A DNA stretch of 64,000 bases from Rs1 sp038900335 (lineage in GTDB: Bacteria; Pseudomonadota; Gammaproteobacteria; Pseudomonadales; Balneatricaceae): the NCBI GenBank assembly GCA_038900335.1, contig JBBMRB010000001.1:1-64000 (forward strand). Direction: 5' to 3'. This document shows positions 18,271 through 27,332 of the stretch, piece by piece. Under the pieces are notes generated by a model, which saw only the letters and a list, made by a program, of their open reading frames with translations, had not been told where the DNA came from and searched no databases. The number at the start of each line of letters is the position of its first letter. Position 1 is the first letter of the stretch. Both the position numbers and the translations under genes were made by a program.

Positions 18271-19122
18271 TTAAGTATGTTTAATAGCATGAGCTAATTT
18301 TTTAGCCAGAGTTTGGACGCCGACTTCAGAATTAAGGCCAACTTTATCAGCTAGTCTAGGGCTATAATTAAAAACATCTTTTACACCTACACCATGCCAA
18401 ACAGGTAAAATAACATTTTTTTTCTCTATGATTTCTCGAGTATAAATGGAATCAAATTCAGCTTTACACCAACCTTGATTTTTTAAAAAATCAGGAGAAA
18501 GAATAACAATACATTTCTTGGTTTCACGTAATCCTTTTTCTATGCTTTCACGTAAACTATCGCCGACTTGCAAGGAAAACTCGTCATACCAAGTAGGGCA
18601 AAGCAATTTATTAAGCTCAATAGCTAGCCCCCTAACAAGGTTGTCTTTGTCTTTTGAATCATGAGAAATAAAAGCTAAAGGCTTCGATAGATCATTGCAT
18701 TTATCCACGTACTTTCGATCCCTAATAACAATATTGAATTTTAATTTATTACCTAAATCTATTAATTGCTTTTCTAGCTTAATATCAACACTTATATCTA
18801 TATACAAATAAACTCTTCGAGTGAAAACAAATGAACTTAGACTTTGCCTATCAGGAGTATGTGCAGGACCTATTATTTGTTCAGGCTCACTTTCTAGAAT
18901 GAAGCATTCTTTTACATTCTTCTGATCAAGTAAATAGTTTATACAGCTCAGATCTGCGCTAGAAGGTATGTAAAATGACCAATATTTTGCGTTTTCTTCT
19001 TGTCGATATGATATTTTACCTAATATTATTTCTGGTTCAGCGCCATCCAGACTTAGATGCCACTCACTATTAGCATTTAGTGCCTGTGCTGATACATCAT
19101 AATATTCTCTAACTGTTGCCAC
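18271..19122 (-). CDS. TIR-domain protein
   Basis: The C-terminal half (about residues 148-283) is a TIR_2 domain. It has 'LAFISHDSKDKDNLVR', 'CPTWYDEFSLQVGDSL', 'CIVILSPDFLKNQGWCKAEF' and 'VILPVWHGV'. The Glu in 'WCKAEF' is at the position of the NADase catalytic residue. The N-terminal half of about 145 residues matches no family I know. GTG at 19122 follows AAGGA by 5 nt. No adjacent SIR2, Argonaute, Thoeris or CBASS genes are present, so it is an orphan. A defensive NAD-cleaving role is possible but unproven. Confidence 0.85.
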   Translation of the reverse strand: MATVREYYDVSAQALNANSEWHLSLDGAEPEIILGKISYRQEENAKYWSFYIPSSADLSCINYLLDQKNVKECFILESEPEQIIGPAHTPDRQSLSSFVFTRRVYLYIDISVDIKLEKQLIDLGNKLKFNIVIRDRKYVDKCNDLSKPLAFISHDSKDKDNLVRGLAIELNKLLCPTWYDEFSLQVGDSLRESIEKGLRETKKCIVILSPDFLKNQGWCKAEFDSIYTREIIEKKNVILPVWHGVGVKDVFNYSPRLADKVGLNSEVGVQTLAKKLAHAIKHT

Positions 19123-19166
19123 GAATGTCCTTTATCTATAAATATAGAATTTACCCAGAATATATA

Positions 19167-19184
19167 TAACTATTCTAATAGTTA
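19167..19184. promoter_or_regulatory. Perfect inverted repeat upstream of the TIR gene
   Basis: TAACTATT-CT-AATAGTTA is a perfect 8-bp inverted repeat 45 bp upstream of the GTG start of the TIR gene. It could be an operator for an unseen repressor, or a chance AT-rich palindrome. Confidence 0.35.
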
Positions 19185-19348
19185 GTCGTCGCATTTAAAT
19201 GGAAGTACTACCCACTATATTTGAGACAACTGAATAATATATAAAACATTTCCTAGATAGCAAGCTGTAATTGTGTGGGTGCTCATTATCTACAAAACCT
19301 CGCACAACCAGAAGCCCTAGTTTTCAACAATCACCACTAGCTAATCAC

Positions 19349-19963
19349 TTAGATCGTTTTATAGTAATCAGTTAAGCCTGTCAGGATATTGGTAATAGCG
19401 ATGGACGATAATATCACGCCCATTATTCTGCTGATGACGCTCGCACCGCTACTGCCGACTAGTTTGTTAATGAAGCCTGCAAGTAGCATTAGTACGTAGA
19501 CCAGTAAGATTACCGACAGCATTACGGCAGCCGTTTGCATTTGCTCCCAAATAGTGAAAACTTCATTTTTGGTGAGCAATACCGCTGCCAGCATAGCGCC
19601 TGGGCTAGCAATAGAGGGGACTGCTAACGGGAATATAGCGGTTTCTTTATGGGCAGCAGTGCATAATTTTAATTCCTCTTCAGGTTTGCTATCACCAAAA
19701 ATCATATTCAATGCAAATAGGAATAAGACAATACCGCCAGATATTTGAAATGCAGATAATGGAATGGCTAGGGCGTTGAGTATGATTTCACCAATAACAA
19801 TAAAGAATAGTAATATGAAAGCAGATACAACGGCGGCCAACAGGGCGACACGGCGTTTAGTTTTTAAGTCAAATTTATCGGTGACAGCAATAAATACTGG
19901 TACCGTACCAATTGGGTCAATGACTGCAAAAAAAGTAATGAAAACGGCTAAAAAATCTATCAT
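19349..19963 (-). CDS. MarC-family (UPF0056) membrane protein
   Basis: 204 residues with six hydrophobic helices. Family features are 'FFAVIDPIGTVPVFIAVT' near the N-terminus, 'FALNMIFGD', and 'AVPSIASPGAMLAAVLL'. The biochemical role of MarC/YhgN proteins is unsettled. It is monocistronic and divergent from nhaA across a long gap. Confidence 0.92.
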   Translation of the reverse strand: MIDFLAVFITFFAVIDPIGTVPVFIAVTDKFDLKTKRRVALLAAVVSAFILLFFIVIGEIILNALAIPLSAFQISGGIVLFLFALNMIFGDSKPEEELKLCTAAHKETAIFPLAVPSIASPGAMLAAVLLTKNEVFTIWEQMQTAAVMLSVILLVYVLMLLAGFINKLVGSSGASVISRIMGVILSSIAITNILTGLTDYYKTI

Positions 19964-20540
19964 CTTTAATTCATTCCAAAATTACATGTTCTGATGGCGC
20001 ACAATAAAACAGTTAAAAACTGTGGGTGTTTTATCAGAGATATTGCGCAATTAGTTGTTTATGTTAACAATTAGCGAGCAAAAAATCATTTAAGAACTAT
20101 CCTTAAATGACTGTGTCATACTTGCAAGCCAGTATTATTTGATAGTGATAACAGACCATTTAGAGTAATCAGTGAACAGGAGAGTGGCTATCATTCGATC
20201 AATAGGCTTTATAACTCGGTTGTTAACTTTAGCGGGCTGAAATCAGTTTATTTTAAAAAACTCGTAGCTAAACACGAGTTTAGGTTGATGTTGTTGCCCG
20301 AGTATAGATAATTCTAGCCAAACTAGCGAGGGTTTTGCTGGCAAATACTAATAATATTGCACATTCAAAGGAAAATATTGGTGTTATGTTCGCATCATAT
20401 ATTGTTTTTTTGTATAGTATATTTCACGCAGTTTTGTTTTTATGTTGCTAAATGACTAAACATAGCAGATGCGTGTTTAAAAAAAGTTTAAAATAATGGT
20501 AAATTATATTTTTCACTACTAACTGAATTTAAAGGTACTA
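19964..20540. other. Intergenic region between marC-like gene and nhaA
   Basis: 577 bp with no ORF I would call. It holds a short hairpin AAACTCG/CGAGTTT at about 20259-20282 and AT-rich stretches near nhaA. The AAAGG before the nhaA start is a good ribosome site. A structured nhaA leader is possible, but I recognise no known riboswitch. Confidence 0.5.
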
Positions 20541-21716
20541 ATGAAAATAATCAAAGATTTTATAGATAACGATACATCAGCGGGTATTTTATTGATTGCA
20601 GTCACAGTGATTGCGCTGATATTTAGTAATTCTGCATTATCGGGCTTCTATCAAACGTTCTTACACATCCCAGTTGAAATTCGCTTTGGCCAATTAGGTA
20701 TTGAAAAATCCCTATATCATTGGGTAAACGATGGCTTGATGGCTATCTTTTTCTTATTGGTAGGTTTGGAAGTTAAGCGCGAAATTCTACAGGGTCATCT
20801 TTCATCTGTCAGTCAAATAGCGCTACCGGGTTTCGCCGCAATTGGCGGAATGGTGGTCCCAGCAGGTGTTTACCTTTACTTTAATATGGCAAATGATGTT
20901 GCCGTTAACGGCTGGGCAGTACCGACCGCGACAGATATTGCCTTTGCATTAGGCGTGTTGTCGATGCTGGGTAATCGCGTGCCGGTATCACTTAAAGTAT
21001 TTTTAATGGCGTTGGCGATTATTGATGATTTAGGGGCAATTGTGATCATTGCATTGTTTTATACCACTGATTTATCAACCATGTCGATTAGCGTCGCTGG
21101 CGCGTCATTAGTGGTGCTGATTATCTTTAATATATTGGGTGTCAGTAAGAAAACTGCGTTCTTTGTGGTTGGTGCGGTGCTTTGGGTCAGTGTTTTGAAA
21201 TCTGGCGTACACGCTACCTTAGCAGGTGTTGCACTGGCGTTTACTATACCTCTTAATGCTATTGATGAAGAGGGTAAGCAAGTTTCACCGTTAAAAGAGA
21301 TCGAGCACAGCTTGCATTTTTGGGTGGCGTTTTTGATATTGCCGCTGTTTGCCTTCGTCAATGCAGGGGTTAGCTTCGGCGATATATCACTGGAGAAAAT
21401 GGCTGGGCCAGTACCTATGGGTATTATGTTAGGTTTGTTTGTTGGTAAGCAGTTAGGTGTGTTTGGCTTTAGTTGGTTGGCGATCAAATTGAAACTGGCG
21501 AGAATGCCTGATGGCAGTAACTGGATGCAGCTTTACGGTGTATCGCTATTAACGGGTATTGGTTTTACGATGAGTTTATTTATCGTATCGCTCGCATTCA
21601 CCGATGACTCATTATTTGAGTACACTGATAAGCTGGCTATTTTGGTAGGCTCTTTTCTGTCTGGTATATGTGGTTACGCTGTCTTAAGATGGGGCAGTAA
21701 AGCATTAAAAAGCTAA
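20541..21716 (+). CDS. nhaA: Na+/H+ antiporter NhaA
   Basis: 391-residue inner-membrane antiporter that exports sodium in exchange for protons. The start 'FIDNDTSAGILLI', then 'FFLLVGLEVKREILQG', 'PTATDIAFALGVLS' and the paired aspartates in 'ALAIIDDLGAIVIIALFY' (the ion-binding D163/D164 pair of E. coli NhaA) are all present. It ends with a strong bidirectional terminator. It fits a saline habitat. Confidence 0.97.
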   Translation: MKIIKDFIDNDTSAGILLIAVTVIALIFSNSALSGFYQTFLHIPVEIRFGQLGIEKSLYHWVNDGLMAIFFLLVGLEVKREILQGHLSSVSQIALPGFAAIGGMVVPAGVYLYFNMANDVAVNGWAVPTATDIAFALGVLSMLGNRVPVSLKVFLMALAIIDDLGAIVIIALFYTTDLSTMSISVAGASLVVLIIFNILGVSKKTAFFVVGAVLWVSVLKSGVHATLAGVALAFTIPLNAIDEEGKQVSPLKEIEHSLHFWVAFLILPLFAFVNAGVSFGDISLEKMAGPVPMGIMLGLFVGKQLGVFGFSWLAIKLKLARMPDGSNWMQLYGVSLLTGIGFTMSLFIVSLAFTDDSLFEYTDKLAILVGSFLSGICGYAVLRWGSKALKS

Positions 21717-21756
21717 TTGAATAAGCGGCTAAGGGATAGCCGCTTAGTTTAAGGAC

Positions 21757-21790
21757 AAAAAAAGAGCCGCTAATTAGCGGCTCTTTTTTT
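21757..21790. terminator. Bidirectional intrinsic terminator nhaA / rhlE
   Basis: AGAGCCGCTA and TAGCGGCTCT form a 10-bp stem flanked by A7 on the left and T7 on the right, so it can work for both convergent genes. A second hairpin, TAAGCGGCT/AGCCGCTTA, precedes it at 21722-21746. Confidence 0.93.
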
Positions 21791-21815
21791 GCTTATAATT
21801 TGTACTAACTAAGTA

Positions 21816-23084
21816 TTATTTAGTACGTTTAGCTGGGCCTCTGCGCGCTTGCGTGTTGCCTGTGTTGTTTGTTACCTTGGTTTTAGTAACCTTGTTGCTT
21901 GGCGCTTGGCGACGAGCTTTTGAGATGTTTTTACGCAAGATATCGCGGTTGCCAACATCATAGCCAGGTAAGTGAATACGTTTAACTTTAGTGCTGATGA
22001 TTTTTTCAATATTGGTTAATGCACGCTCTTCTTCTCTTGATACAAATGAGATGGCATAACCTTTATTACCGGCACGACCGGCACGGCCTATACGGTGAAC
22101 ATAATCTTCTGCAAGGTAGGGTAGGTTGTAGTTAACAACGTATTCAAGCCCTGGTATATCTAAACCGCGTGCAGCTACTTCAGTTGCTATTAACACTTGT
22201 ACTTTGCCAGCTTTAAAGTTTTCTAATGCTCTGCGTCGAGTGCCTTGGGTTTTATCACCATGACAAAGGGCAGTCGTGACACCAGTGTTTTTCAGTTTAT
22301 TAACTAGGTTGTCCGCTTGTGCTTTAGTGCTGGTGAAAACAAGTACTTGAAACCAGTTGTGCTTGTGAATTAGTTCATTGAATAAATCGGCTTTACGTTT
22401 TTCTTCAACTGGGTAAACAACATGCTCGATAGTATCGGCAGTGGTGTTTAGCTTGGTTGCTCTAATATCGACTTGGCTTTTAAGTATCGATTTTGATAAT
22501 GTTTGTACTTGTGGTGAAATAGTTGCTGAAAACAACATGGTTTGTCTGTTGTCAGGCGTGTTCTTTAAGATATCAGCGACATCGCCAATAAAGCCCATAT
22601 CGAGCATGCGATCTGCTTCATCAAGTACAACAAACTGAGCGCGTGAAAGGTTTGTGTTACATTGCACTAGGTGCTCAAGTAAACGCCCTGGAGTAGCAAT
22701 GAGTATATCGACACCGCGGCTAAGTTTCTTCTTTTGAGAATCCATGTTAACACCGCCATAGCAGGCGATCACGGTTAAATCTAAAAATTGTGCGTAGCGG
22801 TTAATCGCACTGGCAAGTTGCTCAGCTAACTCTCTTGTTGGTGTCAAGATGAGTGCGCGAGTGTAACCGGCTTCAACTTGCATTGGCTTGTCAAACATCT
22901 GTTGTAAAATAGGGATGCTGAACGCGGCTGTTTTACCGGTACCCGTTTGTGCGTTAGCAAGTAAGTCTTTGCCTCGTCTGGCAGGTACAATCGCTTTTTG
23001 CTGTACTGCTGTCATTTCAGTATAACCGCAAATATCCAGCGCTTGTTGTATAGGTTGGGCTAGGTCTAAGGCCGAAAATTTCAT
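21816..23084 (-). CDS. rhlE: DEAD-box RNA helicase, RhlE-type
   Basis: 422 residues. Helicase motifs in order are the Q motif near 'MTAVQQKAI', Walker A 'AQTGTGKT', 'PTRELAEQ', 'DEAD', 'SAT', and motif VI 'HRIGRAGRAG'. It ends in a short basic tail ('RRGPAKRTK'). It is an ATP-dependent RNA-remodelling enzyme, probably for ribosome assembly or RNA decay in the cold. RhlE is the closest subfamily by core and tail length; SrmB-like is less likely. Confidence 0.9.
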   Translation of the reverse strand: MKFSALDLAQPIQQALDICGYTEMTAVQQKAIVPARRGKDLLANAQTGTGKTAAFSIPILQQMFDKPMQVEAGYTRALILTPTRELAEQLASAINRYAQFLDLTVIACYGGVNMDSQKKKLSRGVDILIATPGRLLEHLVQCNTNLSRAQFVVLDEADRMLDMGFIGDVADILKNTPDNRQTMLFSATISPQVQTLSKSILKSQVDIRATKLNTTADTIEHVVYPVEEKRKADLFNELIHKHNWFQVLVFTSTKAQADNLVNKLKNTGVTTALCHGDKTQGTRRRALENFKAGKVQVLIATEVAARGLDIPGLEYVVNYNLPYLAEDYVHRIGRAGRAGNKGYAISFVSREEERALTNIEKIISTKVKRIHLPGYDVGNRDILRKNISKARRQAPSNKVTKTKVTNNTGNTQARRGPAKRTK

Positions 23085-23486
23085 AGTGTATCTCTTTAGG
23101 TTATAACGATTAATATAATTAGGGGCAAAGCTTTGCTATCGCAAGTTCTATTGATTTAACAGTTGGTCATTAATCCGGCGATACCATCATTTTTAGCATG
23201 TGCACAGATAATGAGATTTGAGCAAAGCGAAGGTGTAAAAGAGCGGCATTATAGCGTATTTATAGATATTTAATAGCGATCTTTGCTTTGTGCCTACAGT
23301 TTTAGGTGCAAGTTGTGCTAGATAGGTTAGAATTCAGCGTTTTTATTGAAAATGTACTCTGCTTAGGTGAAAAAATATTCGCGCTCTTATTATTTATCGG
23401 TAATGAATTATTGATATATTACTGATAAAGAGGGGCGTTAAAGCAGGCGTATATTGAGTTTTTAGCTAAGAGAATTCTGTTGAGCC
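23085..23486. other. Intergenic region between rhlE and the LPD1-like gene
   Basis: 402 bp separating divergent genes. It must hold both promoters and an rhlE leader of unknown length. I see no convincing conserved RNA or operator. Confidence 0.5.
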
Positions 23487-24236
23487 ATGGCCATTACTTT
23501 TGTCGATGTACGCAAGCGTTTTAATTTTAGGAGTATATCCATTGGTCGCTGGGTGACACCTCAAGAGCGTGATCGCTCAGCCGCTTTATTCTATCATGCG
23601 TTAGCTGATTTAATGGTGGCGCTTAAATGCCCAGAGCAGGTGATTTCCTTAAGAGGGCAGTTATCATTTCAATACGGTATCGGCGGGCGCCCAGGCGTTG
23701 CTGCTCACTATGATCCTAGTCAGCGCTGTTTTGCGTTGGCAAAAAATGCGGGCCCTGGCAGTATTGCCCATGAATGGTTTCATGCCTTAGATCATTATTT
23801 AGTTGTTAAAAGTTTTGCTGATGCACCTGCTAGTATGTTCACCTCAAAAGCTTGGCTGAGTGAGGCGACTCCCATCGTCCATGTATTAAATGATAAGTTA
23901 GATCAATGCTTTAAAAGCATATTGCTATCAGCTGATGGTAAACAACCGAGTGAGCTTTTTAAAAACAGTGCAATGATTGATAAAAAACTGAAAAGCCAAT
24001 ACTACGCTAAACCCGAAGAGCTGTGTGCGAGAGCCTTCGAGTGCTTTATCGCTGATACTCTAGAGCAGCAAGGGCGAGAGAACCGCTTTTTGGTCAGTAA
24101 TATTAATAATACAGATGAGGCGAAACTCGGTTTGTATCCACGCTTTGAGCAACGTACACAAATAAATGCAGCGTTTAGTGATTACTTCTCAATGTTAGGT
24201 GCACGCCTTCGCGCTAATGCTAATGCTAATCATTAA
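23487..24236 (+). CDS. LPD1-like putative zinc metallopeptidase
   Basis: 249 residues. 'FNFRSISIGRWVTPQER', 'ISLRGQLSFQYGIGGRPG', 'GPGSIAHEWFHALDHYL' and 'EELCARAFECFI' follow in the order seen in the LPD1 domain of large phage and conjugative polyvalent proteins. HEWFH is an HExxH zinc site, and the Glu in 'ARAFECF' is a candidate third ligand. Here the domain stands alone as a short chromosomal gene; bacterial relatives are often annotated 'CLCA_X family'. No strong Shine-Dalgarno precedes the ATG. The peptidase role is inferred. Confidence 0.65.
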   Translation: MAITFVDVRKRFNFRSISIGRWVTPQERDRSAALFYHALADLMVALKCPEQVISLRGQLSFQYGIGGRPGVAAHYDPSQRCFALAKNAGPGSIAHEWFHALDHYLVVKSFADAPASMFTSKAWLSEATPIVHVLNDKLDQCFKSILLSADGKQPSELFKNSAMIDKKLKSQYYAKPEELCARAFECFIADTLEQQGRENRFLVSNINNTDEAKLGLYPRFEQRTQINAAFSDYFSMLGARLRANANANH

Positions 24237-24281
24237 CGCTAATAAACTTAAACAAACGATAATAGGTTTGATCATTTTATA

Positions 24282-25421
24282 ATGAAAAAGAGATATAAAA
24301 TATTACTGGCAATCGTTATTGTTATTATTGCCCTTGTTGTTCTAGGATTTGTTGTTAGTCGGCAGTTATCGAATAACTATACCGATAATGACAATGCTAA
24401 TACTCTTGAAAAGGTTACTGATTCTAAGCAGTTTAATGGCCAAGTATTTGAAAATCAACAGGCGCGACGCACTAACCCTAATCCGCTTGATTTAGCAAAA
24501 ACGATATTGTTTGATAAACAACAGCCAAGTGCACCATTAAAACCGATCAATATTGTCACTATGGATAAAGCACAATTAATAGCATTACAACAAGATTATA
24601 AAAAGCAGGGGATGTTATTTTTTCGCCTAGGCCACTCAACCGTATTAATGTTAATCGATGGGGCGTACTGGTTAAGTGACCCTGTTTTTGCACAAAGAGC
24701 TTCGCCGTTTTCATTTATAGGGCCTCAGCGTTTTCATCAGCCACCTATTAGTATTGCGGATTTACCGGCCATAAAGGGCGTGATTATTTCACACAACCAC
24801 TATGACCATTTAGATGAGCAGGCTATTAAGTTGCTCAATGCCAAGGTTGAACATTTCTATACGCCGCTAGGGGTTGGTGAAGCGCTGATTAAATGGGGAG
24901 TTAATCGTAATAAGGTGACTCAACTGGATTGGTGGCAGTCAATTAAGCAAGGCAGTATTGAACTGACCTCGACGCCATCACAGCATTTTTCTGGGCGCTC
25001 AACACTGGATAGAGACAGCACATTATGGTCAAGCTGGGCGTTAAAAGGCCAGCAGGGTAGCGTCTTTTTCTCAGGTGATACAGGTTACTCACCGGCATTT
25101 AAAGAGATAGGCGAAAAGTTGGGCCCCTTTGATGTCTCTTTTATGGAAACAGGGGCTTACAATGCATTATGGTCTGATGTGCATATGTTTCCTGAGCAAT
25201 CCGCGCAGGCGCATATCGATATTAAAGCCAACTACTTAGTACCTGTCCACAATGGTACTTTTGACTTAAGTGTCCATACTTGGACAGATCCTTTTGAGCG
25301 CATTAGCACAGCAGCAAAGGCGCTTTCGGTGAATCTGCTGACGCCTAATATGGGCCAGTTAGTGAGGTTGCAAGATCAAGTAAATGCACAACTGCCTGAA
25401 AATACTTGGTGGCGCGAGTAA
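24282..25421 (+). CDS. Membrane-anchored MBL-fold hydrolase (NAPE-PLD/UlaG-like)
   Basis: 379 residues. One N-terminal TM segment ('ILLAIVIVIIALVVLGFVV') probably anchors a periplasmic domain. The metallo-beta-lactamase metal motifs are 'ISHNHYDHLD', 'FSGDTGYSP' and 'PVHNGTF'. The sequence 'RLGHSTVLMLIDGAYWLSDP' is typical of the NAPE-PLD/RomA-like branch, which acts on phospholipid-like or unknown esters. It lies 45 bp after the LPD1-like gene and may be co-transcribed with it. Confidence 0.85.
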   Translation: MKKRYKILLAIVIVIIALVVLGFVVSRQLSNNYTDNDNANTLEKVTDSKQFNGQVFENQQARRTNPNPLDLAKTILFDKQQPSAPLKPINIVTMDKAQLIALQQDYKKQGMLFFRLGHSTVLMLIDGAYWLSDPVFAQRASPFSFIGPQRFHQPPISIADLPAIKGVIISHNHYDHLDEQAIKLLNAKVEHFYTPLGVGEALIKWGVNRNKVTQLDWWQSIKQGSIELTSTPSQHFSGRSTLDRDSTLWSSWALKGQQGSVFFSGDTGYSPAFKEIGEKLGPFDVSFMETGAYNALWSDVHMFPEQSAQAHIDIKANYLVPVHNGTFDLSVHTWTDPFERISTAAKALSVNLLTPNMGQLVRLQDQVNAQLPENTWWRE

Positions 25422-25464
25422 TTATCACCTTTAGAAAGTAAAGTTAGAGGGTATAGAGGGCAAA

Positions 25465-25503
25465 GCTAGAGCGATACTATGAAATTCGAGTATCAGCTCT
25501 AGC
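25465..25503. terminator. Long hairpin between convergent MBL and cca genes
   Basis: GCTAGAGC-g-ATACT at 25465-25478 pairs with AGTAT-ca-GCTCTAGC at 25489-25503. It lies between converging genes and is probably a shared terminator, though T-runs are weak. Confidence 0.55.
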
Positions 25504-25508
25504 AGAGA

Positions 25509-26771
25509 TTAGCTTGGTAATTGCTGAGTACTTTTGTATTCTTTTAAAAAGCGCTCAAGACACTCAAGTTCGGCAGCGGTCACAGATTGACCTATCTCAA
25601 CACCTTTTTTGCCAGCTTTAATGGCTTGCTGAACGATCTGCTTTTTATCTAAGGTGAACAGCTCTTCAAGAATTTCGCGGGCAAAATCAGCTTGCGGGTA
25701 GGGTTTGTTGACTAGGGTTTCACCACGACCTTGGGCATCGCAAAGGCAAGCTTGCAAAAATTGTTTAAAACGAGCTGGGTTAGCTGTCGCGCTCATGTTA
25801 TCAATAAACAATTTATGAACGGTGGTGTATTTAAGCTCAAAAATCTTATGACAGCGGGTGTGGTTATCGCTGGTTAGTGTCGCGATATCACGCAGTTTAT
25901 TAGGAACTTTAATACGCCTGCAAAAGGCTTTGATAATTTTAACGCCCTTTTGTTCATGGCCATGTAAATTACCTTTTGTACGATGACAAATGGCCTTGCC
26001 AAAATCATGGGTGAGTGCGGCAAAGCGTGTTTCTAAATCAAAATTCAAATCTGCAGCGCGTTTAAGCACCAGCATAGTGTGTGTAAAAACATCACCTTCA
26101 GGGTGGTGCTTTTCAGGTTGCGGAATGTCGACCATCTCTTCAATTTCAGGGAAAATACCAAAGCCGTTTAATGTCATGAAATATAAATGGGGATGTTTTT
26201 CAGCCAGTGCTTTTTCGGTTTCCTTCCATACGCGCTCAGCCACTAAATGCTCTAGCTCACCGTTATCGCGTAGCTGTATCATCAAGGCCATCGTGTCAGG
26301 GTGAATACGCCATTGATCACCATAGCGCGCTAAGAATCTTGCAATACGCAGCACTCTAACAGGGTCTTCAGCAAAAGCTTGGGTGGTATGGCGCAATACT
26401 TTATTGGCTAAATCGAGCTGGCCATTAAAGGGATCAATAATATTGCCATCGCTATCTTGTGCCATCGAATTTATCGTTAAATCCCTGCGCGCGAGATCTT
26501 CTTCAAGGGTTACGCTGCAGCTCGCATCGACAGTAAAGCCGGTATAACCTGCACCTGATTTTCTTTCAGTACGGGCGAGCGCATATTCATCTTTAGTTTT
26601 AGGGTGTAAAAAAACCGGAAAATCACTACCCACACTTAGATACCCCAGCGCTAACATCCGCTGTGTTGTTTCACCGACCACCACATAGTCATCGTCTTTT
26701 GAGGTGATCCCAAGCAGGGCATCGCGTACTGCGCCGCCAACTAAATAAACATCTTTCAAATTGTCTTGCAT
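25509..26771 (-). CDS. cca: CCA tRNA nucleotidyltransferase
   Basis: It adds or repairs the 3' CCA end of tRNAs. The class II nucleotidyltransferase head has 'YLVGGAVRDALLG', 'DDYVVVGE' and 'RRDLTINSMAQD'. 'RVLRIARFLARY' follows, then an HD-domain stretch ('FAALTHDFGKAICH') as in E. coli Cca. The length of 420 residues is normal for the HD-containing form. Confidence 0.96.
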   Translation of the reverse strand: MQDNLKDVYLVGGAVRDALLGITSKDDDYVVVGETTQRMLALGYLSVGSDFPVFLHPKTKDEYALARTERKSGAGYTGFTVDASCSVTLEEDLARRDLTINSMAQDSDGNIIDPFNGQLDLANKVLRHTTQAFAEDPVRVLRIARFLARYGDQWRIHPDTMALMIQLRDNGELEHLVAERVWKETEKALAEKHPHLYFMTLNGFGIFPEIEEMVDIPQPEKHHPEGDVFTHTMLVLKRAADLNFDLETRFAALTHDFGKAICHRTKGNLHGHEQKGVKIIKAFCRRIKVPNKLRDIATLTSDNHTRCHKIFELKYTTVHKLFIDNMSATANPARFKQFLQACLCDAQGRGETLVNKPYPQADFAREILEELFTLDKKQIVQQAIKAGKKGVEIGQSVTAAELECLERFLKEYKSTQQLPS

Positions 26772-26861
26772 AATAAATCGCTAACTGAATAAAAGTTGTT
26801 ATAGCTTAGCAGTTTGTGCCGCAGATTGAAGCGCTATTGACCTATAAACAGCTATCTATCG

Positions 26862-27206
26862 CTATACGCTGCGCGGTGCGAACATGATGATAGCCATACC
26901 GCAAAGTGCAACAGCCGAGCCCAATATGTCCCAATGTGTCGGGCGAATACCATCAACTGCCCATAGCCAGCAAATCGCCATGGTAATATAAACCCCGCCA
27001 TAAGCGGCATACACTCGACCAGTAGCTGCTGGATGTAGAGAGATAAGCCAGGCAAAAGCTGCTAGAGATAGGGCCGCAGGGATAAGTAATAATATTGATT
27101 TACCTTGGCGAAGCCAAAGGTAGGGCAGGTAGCAGCCTATAATTTCAAACACAGCTGTGAGTGCAAACAGCGCGAATGTTTTTAAACTAGGCAGTAGCTC
27201 AGGCAT
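26862..27206 (-). CDS. ynfA: YnfA-family (UPF0060) membrane protein
   Basis: 114 residues with four hydrophobic helices. 'AVFEIIGCYLPYLWLRQGKS', 'GRVYAAYGGVYI' and 'RPTHWDILGSAVALCGM' are diagnostic of YnfA. YnfA proteins resemble small-multidrug-resistance transporters. It lies upstream of cca on the same strand with a 90-bp gap. Confidence 0.92.
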   Translation of the reverse strand: MPELLPSLKTFALFALTAVFEIIGCYLPYLWLRQGKSILLLIPAALSLAAFAWLISLHPAATGRVYAAYGGVYITMAICWLWAVDGIRPTHWDILGSAVALCGMAIIMFAPRSV

Positions 27207-27270
27207 GGGCTGTATCCATATAGATTTGCGGCTAATGTGAGGTGGACAATAATGGAGCTTTAGCGTTAAA

Positions 27271-27312
27271 GCGCTTCAGCTTAAGCTATGTAAATCACTT
27301 AAACTGAAGCGC
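27271..27312 (-). terminator. Terminator hairpin after the aldo/keto reductase gene
   Basis: GCGCTTCAGCTTAAG at 27271-27285 and CTTAAACTGAAGCGC at 27298-27312 are complementary over 15 bp with one mismatch. It lies just after the minus-strand reductase stop. Confidence 0.6.
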
Positions 27313-27332
27313 ATCGTCATTATACAATCATA

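Noticed and set aside
26852..27055. Minus-strand frame overlapping ynfA
   Set aside because: It is an alternate frame of ynfA, whose own product is clearly recognisable.
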